NCBI RefSeq assembly: GCF_023701485.1
Contig: NZ_JAMQBK010000031.1
Span: 1 to 64,000, forward strand
Origin: Aporhodopirellula aestuarii
Lineage (GTDB): Bacteria; Planctomycetota; Planctomycetia; Pirellulales; Pirellulaceae
Reading direction: 5' to 3'
Length of the DNA stretch: 64,000 nt
The translations under genes and the position numbers were made by a program. The notes under the pieces were generated by a model. The model worked only from the letters and a program-made list of their open reading frames with translations. It was not told where the DNA came from and did not search any database. Each line of letters begins with the position of its first letter. Position 1 is the first letter of the stretch. Shown piece after piece: positions 1-8,211 of this stretch.

Positions 1-46
1 ACGGCGCGAGCCGTCCGGTGGCTCGGGACCGGACGGCTCGCGCCGT
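1..46. repeat. REP-like perfect hairpin
   Basis: A perfect 19-bp inverted repeat (positions 1-19 pair with 28-46) closes on an 8-nt loop. Its GC-rich arms, based on CGGCGCGAG, make a very stable stem. No T-run follows on the plus strand, so a REP-type intergenic element or a factor-assisted 3' end fits better than a classic intrinsic terminator. The left end is at the window edge, so the arm may be longer. Confidence 0.75.
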
Positions 47-346
47 TCCGCTAAAAAGGCACTCAAACAATCGACGTCCTGAGGGAGGGTGATGGGATTC
101 GTACGATGGGGACAAGTGGGATCGAAAAACGTCAACGACATGGTAATCGGATCTGGCATCGAGTTCGAGCGTCGCAAAGGAGGTTGGGGCGGACTGGCGT
201 CGGTGTCCCTCATTTATGAACCCGAAACGAGCCGATGTTAGTTGGCTGGAGGCGTGGGCTGCGTGAATTCGAACCGTTTTGTGTGGTCCATTCCTTGAAC
301 GGATTCCGATAATCTCATTCTCCCGCAGGACCGTTAGATGATCGCT
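47..346. other. Non-coding stretch downstream of the DUF3748 gene
   Basis: This is the 3' flank of the minus-strand gene that ends at 347. Open frames here are short and lack recognisable protein character. I see no tRNA, terminator or clear repeat beyond the hairpin at 1-46. Confidence 0.5.
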
Positions 347-1663
347 TCACGAATCGACGAACTGCTGAGGGCGTAGCGTTGTGGAGCCCACGAAGATGTG
401 GTTGCGTGGGCCGGCGGGAGTAGCGATCCGACGTAAGTAGGTGATTTGAGTTCCGTCGGGGCTGTACACGCATGCGAGACGCAGAGGGGAATCTGTAGAG
501 TTGACCTTTGGTGCTAACGCGTGAATAGAACCATCGTCTACGTCCACCTCGCAGACGCGGGTGTCGATGACGCAAGCGATGGTACGACCGTCACTGCGGT
601 AAGTAAACGCGGACTGGATCGGTGTGGGAGAGTGGGTGAGTTGGCGCATGTTATCACCACGAGGGGAGATGAGCCACAGCTGCGACACGCCACGTTCATC
701 TCGCATCAGGAATGCGATTCGCTCTCCGTCAGGACTGCTGCGGGGCCAATGCCGTACACCGGAGATGCCGGGATGTTTTCGGTCTACGGTGTGCGTGAGT
801 CGTCGCTGGCGCGTGCCCGCTGGCGGTGAGGGGCGGTTCGTTTCGGTGCCACACAGTGGTGAGTCGCCCGCGACGGTGACGTCGTCGGGGACGTCGACGA
901 TGAACAACTCTGTAATGGTGGCCCCTTGTTCGTCGAGGCAATCACCGAGGAAAGCGATGGCTCGGTCCTGGCGTTCGCCATTGCTTTTTCGATAGCCGCG
1001 GATACCAACCCACGCGTCGCTGTAGGCGCGGTTGATCTCGTCGCTGCCTGGTGTCGGGCGATCCCAAGTTTGCGTGACCAAAACGCTGAAGTGTGTCCCG
1101 TCATGATTGCGTGGATGCGTCTTGGGGACGTCTACGCCGCGGGTCGGGACGCTGACTCCGACCCCACGTTGATTGAGTCGGGCGGCGGGGTGCTTATCGG
1201 TCGCCAGTACGTGGTCTTCATACGTGAAGCTGACCCATTTGCCATCGCCGCTGAACACATGCACGTGTGAACCGCCCCGTAGCGCACCGGGTGTGAACGG
1301 CGGCGACAGATCGCGAGCGTCCAGATTGCAGGTTTGCTCGGGCCGATTGGGAATCGTCAAAACGCCTCGGCGGTGATAGGCGTTGTACTGCCACGCTGCA
1401 GTCGGATTCTCAGGACCGTGAATGAATACGACGCGGTCATCGGTGGGGCAGGCTGTGACAACGCCAACGCATGCACCCTGCCGGGCCTCGAAAACAGTCT
1501 CGACCCGCCCGCTCGGCACGTGCACGCGTCCGAGCGTTTGGCTATCGAAGATCGATCCATCACCGTCGCTGCGAGAGTCAAAGTAGATCCACTGGCCGTC
1601 AGGTGACCAAACGTCGGCGTTGGTCAAAATATGGTTATTGATCCCTTGAGTGAGTTGTCGCAC
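347..1663 (-). CDS. DUF3748 (YidR-like) beta-propeller protein
   Basis: The 438-residue protein resembles E. coli YidR and the DUF3748 family along its whole length. It opens with RQLTQ and N-H-x-L-T-N, followed by W-S-P-D-G-Q-W. It also carries FIHGPENP, GALRGGSHVHVFS, PGSDEINRAY, GTET, and two TolB/PD40-type blade motifs (IAFLMRDE, QLWLISP). YidR-type proteins are predicted TolB-like propellers of unknown biochemical role, and nothing here gives a substrate. The start is a GTG at 1663; the match to YidR begins at once, so no longer N terminus is needed, and no signal peptide is visible. It lies 71 bp downstream of the barrel protein gene on the same strand and could share its transcript. 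Confidence 0.85.
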   Translation of the reverse strand: MRQLTQGINNHILTNADVWSPDGQWIYFDSRSDGDGSIFDSQTLGRVHVPSGRVETVFEARQGACVGVVTACPTDDRVVFIHGPENPTAAWQYNAYHRRGVLTIPNRPEQTCNLDARDLSPPFTPGALRGGSHVHVFSGDGKWVSFTYEDHVLATDKHPAARLNQRGVGVSVPTRGVDVPKTHPRNHDGTHFSVLVTQTWDRPTPGSDEINRAYSDAWVGIRGYRKSNGERQDRAIAFLGDCLDEQGATITELFIVDVPDDVTVAGDSPLCGTETNRPSPPAGTRQRRLTHTVDRKHPGISGVRHWPRSSPDGERIAFLMRDERGVSQLWLISPRGDNMRQLTHSPTPIQSAFTYRSDGRTIACVIDTRVCEVDVDDGSIHALAPKVNSTDSPLRLACVYSPDGTQITYLRRIATPAGPRNHIFVGSTTLRPQQFVDS

Positions 1664-1734
1664 GCGGATGATCGGTGGGTGGTTGTTTCGTGTTTGGGGG
1701 AACTCGATCGGCGGAGCGATCGGCCACGTGGGGG

Positions 1735-3330
1735 TTAGTATCCGTAGCCGGCGCGGACGATGAAAGCTTCGCCGAGATCTTGATCGTCGGGGGAGAATTC
1801 ATATTTGAGTTCTCGTTGGAAGACGCCACCGAATTCGATGAACGCGGTGCGTTGTCCAGCGCGAATCAGGTCGCTGCGTCCCCATTCCCAACCGAATGTG
1901 ACGGCGATTTGATTGACGTCGACGCGTTCTTCGATATTGGTGAAATTGCGTGTGACTGTCCACGAATCGCCACCGTACTCACCGGCGAGATACCACCACA
2001 CGTCCTGTGTTCCGATCGTGCGCCAGTATTTCGCCAACTTGGGTTCAGGGAAGAAGATGTCGAAACGGGTGTAAGGGTCCGGTTGCCAGAGTAGACCGCC
2101 CGCGGGCAGCATCTTGATGCTCTCACGGTCCAGGTAATAAACGCCGGCTTTGAGCGTCGACGCGGGAGTCAGGCGAAACGACACCAGCCCTTTGCCCATG
2201 AACCGAACGCTATCGGAGTTAAAGGTATCAAAATCTGAAAACGCACCGACGCGGAATCCGAGTTCGCTCCCGATGATTTGGTTGGGATCCGATTGCCATC
2301 CGAAATCGAGAAAGCCGCCGTAGGCGCTGCCAGGGAGATCAGCGTTATTGCTCGCCGTCGTCATCGGTCCGTCGAAGAGGTACAGCGAGAACGAGGGGAC
2401 GACGTAGAGCGGTCGGTTGCTGTAGAAAAAATTACCAAACGCGAAGCCGAGCGACACGTCCGTCTGGTTGATCCCCAGGTCGTCTTGATCGTCGCCACCG
2501 CCACCGATAAATGAGTGACGCAGTCGAGGGCCGTGGAGCAATTGGTAGGCGTTGAAACCGCCGGCGGAAAACAGCCCGGCGGGGAGGAGCGTGCCGCCGT
2601 ACCCCGGGCCACCGAGTCCGCTGGGGAAGAGCGACGTCGGCGAACCTGATGGATAGGCGGACGCTGGGAATGGATCGCCACCGTATCCCGAAGGCGATGA
2701 CGGCGACAAAATCGGTCCGTTCCCGTACAGCGATCCGCTGCCCATCGGGGCGGCACCGTAAGCCGGGGGTGATCCGTAAACAGAAGGTGCGTTGTAAGGA
2801 GCAGCCGTTGCCGACGGGTAGCCCGCGCCTTGGTACAGGCCCGTGCCGCTGTTGCTGCGGAACCAATTTCCAGAAAACAGACCGCCCAGTAAACTGCCGT
2901 TGGGATAGGAGGGATTGGGGCCGACGCTCGGTCCTACCGAGTAGGAGGGCGCGCCGGTGGGAGTGGGCGTGCCCAGCGGTGTGACCGTGCTGCCGCCGAA
3001 TCCAGGCGGGGCAAAATTAAATCCGGAGCCACCGAGAGTGGCTCCACCAGAGGTCGCGTAGGGATCAAACGACGGCGTGGTGGGACTGAGGGACCCCGAA
3101 ACGCTGGCTCCGGCCGGGTTGGCACCGTAAATGCTGCCAGAATTCGACGGAGGGTAGACGTTTCCGGACCCGGAGGGACCAATCGGCGCCAAGTTCGTTA
3201 GCGGGGTAGGTGAAAATCCGTTCTGGGCGGACACGCGGTCCGATGGTGCGAGTGCGGCAAGTACGAACGCCCCCACTAGCCAGAATCCTCTCTGGCGTAA
3301 CGATAACCGGTCGTCCGATGCGGTAGACAA
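1735..3330 (-). CDS. Predicted secreted outer-membrane beta-barrel protein
   Basis: The 531-residue protein has an N-terminal hydrophobic signal (WLVGAFVLAALAP) ending near a plausible signal peptidase site (VSA-QN). Residues about 40-255 form a low-complexity linker rich in Gly, Pro, Ser and Tyr. Residues about 270-531 alternate polar and aromatic residues, with many Y/F/W-containing strand-like segments, and the chain ends AGYGY; this suits an outer-membrane beta-barrel. I cannot name a family with certainty. The start is a TTG at 3330, chosen because the signal peptide follows it. The Gly/Pro/Tyr linker may span the periplasm or interact with the wall. The downstream DUF3748 gene is on the same strand. 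Confidence 0.65.
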   Translation of the reverse strand: MSTASDDRLSLRQRGFWLVGAFVLAALAPSDRVSAQNGFSPTPLTNLAPIGPSGSGNVYPPSNSGSIYGANPAGASVSGSLSPTTPSFDPYATSGGATLGGSGFNFAPPGFGGSTVTPLGTPTPTGAPSYSVGPSVGPNPSYPNGSLLGGLFSGNWFRSNSGTGLYQGAGYPSATAAPYNAPSVYGSPPAYGAAPMGSGSLYGNGPILSPSSPSGYGGDPFPASAYPSGSPTSLFPSGLGGPGYGGTLLPAGLFSAGGFNAYQLLHGPRLRHSFIGGGGDDQDDLGINQTDVSLGFAFGNFFYSNRPLYVVPSFSLYLFDGPMTTASNNADLPGSAYGGFLDFGWQSDPNQIIGSELGFRVGAFSDFDTFNSDSVRFMGKGLVSFRLTPASTLKAGVYYLDRESIKMLPAGGLLWQPDPYTRFDIFFPEPKLAKYWRTIGTQDVWWYLAGEYGGDSWTVTRNFTNIEERVDVNQIAVTFGWEWGRSDLIRAGQRTAFIEFGGVFQRELKYEFSPDDQDLGEAFIVRAGYGY

Positions 3331-3464
3331 ACAAAATACTCCGTGTGGGCACGTCGACGTCGGCTCGACGCTGGAATAACTTGAGTCGATTTACCGATTT
3401 TGTGTGACTTCCGTCAAGGGAAGTGTGGATAGAAGCCAAACGTTTACTGCCGATTGAAAATCCC

Positions 3465-4172
3465 ATGGAAGACCTCGATATCCCCCAGCTTGCCGAATAC
3501 CTGCACGTTACCCCTGATCAAATCACCAAAATGGTGACTCGCGGCAATTTGCCTGGTCGCAAGGTCGGGGGTCAGTGGCGTTTCAACGAAGCCGAAATCC
3601 ACCACTGGCTCGAGGAACGGATCGGTTTGAGCGACCCCAACGAGCTGGACGAAGTCCGGCGGGTGCTGCACCGAAGCTCGGACACCCCCGCGCGAAAACT
3701 CAGTGAAATTTGCTCCGTCGATTTGATCGCCAACCCGTTATCCGCACGGACCCGCGGCAGCGTGATCCGCGGGATGGCCAACTTGGCCGCCACGACCGGG
3801 ATGCTGTGGGACGCCCCGGCGATGGCCCAAGCGGTGTCCGAACGCGAAAAATTGCATCCGACCGCGCTCGACAATGGTGTCGCGTTATTGCACCCCCGCC
3901 GCCCGCAGACCTCGATCCTGGCCGACTCCGTACTCGCGCTCGGGATTTGTCAGGCGGGATTGCCGTTCTCCAACCGGGGGCAATTGACCGACATTTTCTT
4001 CCTCATCTGCTCTTATGACGATTCGAGTCACTTGCGTATTCTCGCAAAACTCAGCCGGTTGGTTTCTGACGATGCGTTCCTCGATGGGCTGCGTTCGAGC
4101 GATTCGCCCGGCGACGCTTGGTTGATTTTGAAAGAAGCCGAAGCAGCCATTGATGAAAACATCACGCTCTAA
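3465..4172 (+). CDS. Excisionase-type HTH fused to a PTS EIIA (PtsN-like) domain
   Basis: The start is the ATG at 3465; an in-frame GTG at 3423 would add 14 residues that do not look conserved. Residues 1-55 are an excisionase/MerR-like HTH (I-P-Q-L-A-E-Y-L, then W-R-F, then W-L-E). Residues about 80-230 look like an EIIA domain of the PtsN/fructose type: NGVALLHPR matches the phospho-histidine segment, placing the acceptor at His143. In such families EIIA receives phosphate from HPr, so a phosphorylation-controlled DNA-binding protein is a reasonable inference. EI, HPr and a stand-alone EIIA are encoded at 53944-57159. The next gene starts inside this one (4153), which implies translational coupling. 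Confidence 0.8.
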   Translation: MEDLDIPQLAEYLHVTPDQITKMVTRGNLPGRKVGGQWRFNEAEIHHWLEERIGLSDPNELDEVRRVLHRSSDTPARKLSEICSVDLIANPLSARTRGSVIRGMANLAATTGMLWDAPAMAQAVSEREKLHPTALDNGVALLHPRRPQTSILADSVLALGICQAGLPFSNRGQLTDIFFLICSYDDSSHLRILAKLSRLVSDDAFLDGLRSSDSPGDAWLILKEAEAAIDENITL

Positions 4173-5127
4173 TTCACCGCCTTTCGCGCTCCTTCGGAGC
4201 CAGCAAGCGGCCGCTGGCGACGAGCAAGCCTTCGGCTGCGATCGACTGCTGTGGGTCGGCGATAACGAACACCGTCAAATGCGACCGGCTTGGCGAATCT
4301 GCCAAAAACATTGCGACACGATTGCAGTCCGCTATGGCATCGATGAAGCCCTGGAATCGCCACCCCGACAGATGCCCACCCACGTGATCGTGGCTCAAAC
4401 GAACCGTCACGAGCGAACGCGTTTGGCGATCGACGGCGTCGGCTACGCTCGTTTTCGTTCCCTGTATCCCGAAGCCGAAGTTCTCGTCGTACGCGGGCCG
4501 TTGGTCGCGTCGACCGTTCGTTTGCCCGAGTCACCTTCACCGCTTGCATCGTTAACGAAGCCCCGCATCGCGGCGAGTCCGGCGGATGCGAGATCCTGCG
4601 AGACGCCGATTTGGGTCGATTCGGTTTCCTCCGACGAAGCCCCCACATTCTTACCGCACTGGCTAACAAGTCAGAAACAAGCCGAATCCGGCGACGTGCG
4701 ATTGGCTACGGGGGAGTCCTCCGCAATTGAAAACGATTCGGATCAGCTGCATGAACCAACGCAGCCAATCGTCGGACCGATTGCCATCGTGGCATCGCGA
4801 TTTGCCGATGCCGAGAGTTATCTCGATGCGCTCGCGGGACTGTTGCACGACAGCGGGCGGTTGGAACCAATGATTCGGTGGCAGCGTGAGCTGACCCATC
4901 GAACGTCGAGTGGCTTTGCGACGGTTCTTTGGGACGAGTCGGCGGCTCCTGCGACGACGCCCGAGGATTGGCGAGAGCGTTGTGAGCGAGCCCCCGAGGC
5001 TCGTCACGTGTGGATGACCGGACTTGCCAACCTGGAGCAACGGACGGTGGCACGCGAGAACGGGATTCATAACGTGCTCGAAAAACCGGGCCGGCTAGAA
5101 TGTCTGATCGCCAGCCTCGCGTTCTAA
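4153..5127 (+). CDS. Unknown protein, possibly a degenerate response-regulator-like protein
   Basis: The reading frame begins inside the 3' end of the HTH-EIIA gene (ATG at 4153, TTG just before it at 4150), so the two are probably translationally coupled. The protein has about 324 residues. The N-terminal part has alternating beta/alpha character with an LLWVGD start, and a low-complexity middle follows. The C terminus (HVWMTGLAN through ENGIHNVLEKPG) recalls the end of a receiver fold, where a Lys precedes Pro, but I cannot point to a full acidic pocket. I do not recognise a named family. The coupling suggests it works with the EIIA regulator, perhaps as a partner or sensor. A 173-bp inverted-repeat element begins at its stop codon. 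Confidence 0.6.
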   Translation: MKTSRSNSPPFALLRSQQAAAGDEQAFGCDRLLWVGDNEHRQMRPAWRICQKHCDTIAVRYGIDEALESPPRQMPTHVIVAQTNRHERTRLAIDGVGYARFRSLYPEAEVLVVRGPLVASTVRLPESPSPLASLTKPRIAASPADARSCETPIWVDSVSSDEAPTFLPHWLTSQKQAESGDVRLATGESSAIENDSDQLHEPTQPIVGPIAIVASRFADAESYLDALAGLLHDSGRLEPMIRWQRELTHRTSSGFATVLWDESAAPATTPEDWRERCERAPEARHVWMTGLANLEQRTVARENGIHNVLEKPGRLECLIASLAF

Positions 5128-5300
5128 CCCGGATATTGCGTAGGCCGGACTGAGGTCGCGAACAATCCTGCCGTATCCGCATCAACCTGATTTGCTCGAA
5201 ATACATTCTGTTATTTTCAAAATCAATCGATTTGCGACCGTAGTTCCGGCTTGGCAATGGTTGATGCGATACGGCCTACGAATCGCGTGCAATATCCGGG
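5128..5300. repeat. Imperfect 173-bp inverted-repeat element (MITE/REP-like)
   Basis: The outer arms are a perfect 12-bp inverted repeat (5128-5139 with 5289-5300, built on CCCGGATATTGC). An inner pair (5140-5147 with 5272-5279, GTAGGCCG) and a third pair (5171-5187 with 5259-5274, one-base bulge) extend it. Left and right halves are spaced differently, so the halves have drifted. It begins directly after the stop codon at 5127. It could be a non-autonomous mobile element or a large 3'-end hairpin; no transposase is nearby. Confidence 0.65.
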
Positions 5301-5670
5301 CTAATACTGAGCGTCTCGAGTTGGGTTGAGTGAGTCCTGCTCGACCGCATCCCGATCGTATCGGCAACGCCTTGGCCGATCCGATCAGTGGCGTGCCCGG
5401 CCACACTATGAGGTCGCTCTCCTCGATCTTCAGCTCCTGAGATTGGTTGTCTTTGATGGGCGAAGCGATTGGCTGGTCGGGGTGCATTTCCAAATCAAAA
5501 GTACCGTCAGTTTGGTTCCCTTTCACAACACCTGTGGCTGCTTTCGGATAAAATGCGGCGTGATTGCATGTCGGTTGACGTCTGGTCTAAGTCCACCTGT
5601 TTGATGGTTTGACTCATCCGCCAAGCGCCCCCACGCGTTCCCTCCTTACACAACCCACCTTTGGTAGTTT
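5301..5670. other. Non-coding leader before the oxidoreductase gene
   Basis: About 370 bp lie between the inverted-repeat element and the next gene. Short frames occur on both strands (plus 5326-5604, minus 5182-5526), but neither has recognisable character or a good ribosome site. I see no tRNA or riboswitch. Confidence 0.45.
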
Positions 5671-7164
5671 ATGAATTCCAATAGCACACCCCGCCGGCAA
5701 TCGGTTTCCATGCCACGCATTGATCGTCGTCACCTCCTCGGCCTCGCTGCAGCGGGTATCGGAAGTGCAGCTTTGCCCCGTTTTGCTCGCGCAGCGGGAG
5801 CGAACGAAGAAGTCCGGATGGCGGTACTCGGTGCGGGCGGACGGGGTGGCGAAATCGCTCGTGCAATCCACGGAACACCCGGTGCCAAAGTCGTGATGGT
5901 CGCCGACCCGGACAAGGGACGCGCCGAAATGCTGGCGGGTAAATACAACGCGCAGGCCGTCACAGACTTGCGGACGGCATTGGATTCGGATGACATCGAC
6001 GCGGTCGCGATCACGACGTGCAACCACTGGCACTGCCTTGCCTCGATTTGGGCCATCGAAGCCGGCAAGGACGTCTACGTTGAAAAGCCGTTGTCGCACT
6101 CACAGTGGGAAGGACGGCAAGTCGTGTTGGCCGCCGAGAAATCAGGACGCATTGTCCAGCTCGGCACTCAACAACGCAGCGATCCGATCCAGATGGAGGC
6201 ACGTCAGTACCTTCACGAGGCGAAGGAACTCGGCGAAATCAAGTATGTTCAAGCAAATCGACTTGGGATTCGCGGATCGATCGGCAAACGCGACACGCCG
6301 CTGACTCCGCCAGCAGGCGTCGACTACGACTTGTGGCTCGGCCCGGCTGCGGACGAGCCGATCATGCGAAATAACTTTCACTACGATTGGCACTGGGACT
6401 GGAACACCGGTAGCGGTGAGATGGGCAATTGGGGCGTGCACATCCTCGACGATATTCGTAACGTCGCGTACCAGGACCAAGTTTCAACGCCGAGTCGTCT
6501 GATTTGCGGCGGCGGGCGGATCGGCTGGAACGATGCGGGGGAAACCCCGAACGTGCACTTTGCGTTGTTCGAAACCGAAACCTTTCCGACCCTGATCGCA
6601 CTGAGCAACCTGCCATCGAAGCCGGGCGAGAAGAGCCCGTGGTCGGTCCAAGGCAAGATGAAGGTCGCGGCGCCGAACAGCGGCTACGCAATCGTTTGCG
6701 AAGGCGGCACCTACCTCGGCCAACGTGGAATCGGTCGCGTGGTGGATCAGGATGGAAAACAGGTCCGAACGTTTAAGGCGAAAGTCAGCACGATCCCGGC
6801 ACACGTGAATAACTTCGTCGAAGCCGTCCGCAGCCGTGATGCGTCCAGTTTGGCGGCACCGATTGAAAACGGTCACCACAGCACGGGATGGTGCAACTTG
6901 GCCAACGTCGGATTCCGAGCCGGGGGCAGCTTCGATGCGGAGCAACTGTCTGCCGCGAGCGACCTACCCCAGTGGCATGCGGTGATGGATGACATGACCG
7001 CGCCGCTGAGCCTGTTCGGTGCCGACGCGAACGATTTGGTGTCCTGCCCGATGCTTGAGCACGATCCTAGGACCGAGCGTTTCGTGGGTGAGCATGCCGA
7101 TTTGGCGAACCCCTACCTGCGGCGAGAATATCGCAGCGGCTACGAAGTCAAACCGGTTGCGTAA
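5671..7164 (+). CDS. Tat-exported Gfo/Idh/MocA-family oxidoreductase
   Basis: The 497-residue protein has a Tat-like N terminus (D-R-R-H-L-L-G followed by a short hydrophobic stretch and an AAG region). The Rossmann fold follows at about residue 48 (VRMAVLGAGGRGG). The family's EKPLSHS motif is at about residues 138-144, and the C-terminal half is a substrate domain (HWDWNTGSGEMGNWGVHILDD). Such enzymes use NAD(P) on sugars or sugar-like compounds; the substrate is not evident. The ATG at 5671 is used, but the Met at 5710, which puts the Arg pair closer to the start, is equally possible. The gene appears monocistronic, with a repeat block beyond its stop. Confidence 0.85.
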   Translation: MNSNSTPRRQSVSMPRIDRRHLLGLAAAGIGSAALPRFARAAGANEEVRMAVLGAGGRGGEIARAIHGTPGAKVVMVADPDKGRAEMLAGKYNAQAVTDLRTALDSDDIDAVAITTCNHWHCLASIWAIEAGKDVYVEKPLSHSQWEGRQVVLAAEKSGRIVQLGTQQRSDPIQMEARQYLHEAKELGEIKYVQANRLGIRGSIGKRDTPLTPPAGVDYDLWLGPAADEPIMRNNFHYDWHWDWNTGSGEMGNWGVHILDDIRNVAYQDQVSTPSRLICGGGRIGWNDAGETPNVHFALFETETFPTLIALSNLPSKPGEKSPWSVQGKMKVAAPNSGYAIVCEGGTYLGQRGIGRVVDQDGKQVRTFKAKVSTIPAHVNNFVEAVRSRDASSLAAPIENGHHSTGWCNLANVGFRAGGSFDAEQLSAASDLPQWHAVMDDMTAPLSLFGADANDLVSCPMLEHDPRTERFVGEHADLANPYLRREYRSGYEVKPVA

Positions 7165-7170
7165 GTCGCC

Positions 7171-7385
7171 CAGTCGCTCTGCGGATGGGTGGTTAAAGAG
7201 CGAATCGCGGAGCGATTCGGCGACAATGGTTCAGCCTTGAATTGTGGCCAGACGCTCCGCGGCCGGGTGGGTGAAGAGCGAATCGCGGAGCGATTCGGCG
7301 ACTGTGGTTCAGCCTTGAATTGTGGCCAGACGCTCCGCGGCTGGATGGGTGTGGAGCGAATCGCGGAGCGATTCGGCGACACTGG
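7171..7385. repeat. 78-bp tandem direct repeat, about 2.7 copies, each with a small hairpin
   Basis: The segment GAGCGAATCGCGGAGCG recurs at 7198, 7276 and 7354, an exact 78-bp period. Between these the copies also share TTCAGCCTTGAATTGTGG and CAGACGCTCCGCGG. The first copy is partial on its left. Each copy holds a 7-bp inverted repeat (CGAATCG/CGATTCG, 5-nt loop). The period is a multiple of three, so it leaves spurious open frames on both strands. The block sits between two convergent genes and may act on mRNA 3' ends. Confidence 0.85.
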
Positions 7386-7401
7386 GCGACGATGGGCGGT
7401 G

Positions 7402-8211
7402 CTAGGCTGCTTTTTGGGCAGCTTGCGGGAGCTCGTTTGCCGGCTTTCGGGCATGGATGATCGCGGCTTCGTCGGGATCCTCCGCCCATTCGAGACGCTC
7501 AAGAGACGTCTCGACTTGGCCGGCGATCGCCGCGAGGTCGTCACTTTCCTGAACGTAAATCGGATCGCCAAAACGGCAATCGAGACGGCAGAACGGGATC
7601 GGAAGCTGCATCCGGTCCCAAGCGTTGGCGAACAGCCAACGGCGACGGGCGACGAGGACGACCGGTAGGATCGGGATGCCAGTTTTCTGGGCCAACATCG
7701 CGGCCCCTTTCTGAACCTTGCCACGGGGCCCCTTAGGGCCGTCTACGGCGATCACGGCAGGATGTCCTTGTTGGCAGTGGCGGATCAGTTGCGAGAGCGC
7801 TGTGGCCCCGCCTTTGCGTCCCTCACCGCTGCTGCCGCGGATCGGCACGCAGCCGCACGATTCGAGCAACGGAACGAGCAGATCGCCGTCGCGTGACCGT
7901 GACACCAACGCACCCGTGTTCGGGTCGGATAACGCAACCGCGGCGACTTGGTGGGCGTGCAGGATCGCGTAGATGAACTGACGATCGGATTGATACCGAA
8001 TCTGGTCACGGCGGTCATTGATCACTCGAATCCGCACGGTGCGGCGGATAAGCGTGAAGAACCAGCGCAGACCGAACAGTTCAAGACGTTTGCCGAACGT
8101 GAGTTTTTTGGGAGCACTTTGGCGGCGACGGTGAGCCCGCGTTGGAGCGATGCCGCTCGGGGTTTCCTCGGATTGAGGTGGCACGGGAATCCCTGTATTG
8201 GATTGATACAT
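7402..8211 (-). CDS. DUF374 lysophospholipid acyltransferase-family protein
   Basis: The 269-residue protein matches the DUF374 branch of the acyltransferase (LPLAT) superfamily. LHAHQ at about residues 88-92 supplies the catalytic histidine region, VPLLESCG follows, and the typical VDGPKGPRGK lies near residue 158. The basic N terminus (about residues 1-45) is probably cytoplasmic or disordered. The family is thought to acylate a lipid A-type or phospholipid acceptor at the inner membrane; the acceptor is not known here. The start codon abuts the stop of the upstream gene with no gap (TGA-ATG), so translation is coupled. The 78-bp repeat block lies just past its stop. Confidence 0.8.
   Translation of the reverse strand: MYQSNTGIPVPPQSEETPSGIAPTRAHRRRQSAPKKLTFGKRLELFGLRWFFTLIRRTVRIRVINDRRDQIRYQSDRQFIYAILHAHQVAAVALSDPNTGALVSRSRDGDLLVPLLESCGCVPIRGSSGEGRKGGATALSQLIRHCQQGHPAVIAVDGPKGPRGKVQKGAAMLAQKTGIPILPVVLVARRRWLFANAWDRMQLPIPFCRLDCRFGDPIYVQESDDLAAIAGQVETSLERLEWAEDPDEAAIIHARKPANELPQAAQKAA

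Noticed and set aside
5182-5526. 114-codon minus-strand frame after the inverted-repeat element
   Set aside because: Its C-terminal part falls in the repeat arms, and no ribosome site or family is visible. A small gene cannot be fully excluded.
7189-7668. Open frames across the 78-bp repeats on both strands
   Set aside because: The 78-bp period is a multiple of three, so repeats keep frames open without being coding; the longer frame is antisense to the DUF374 gene.
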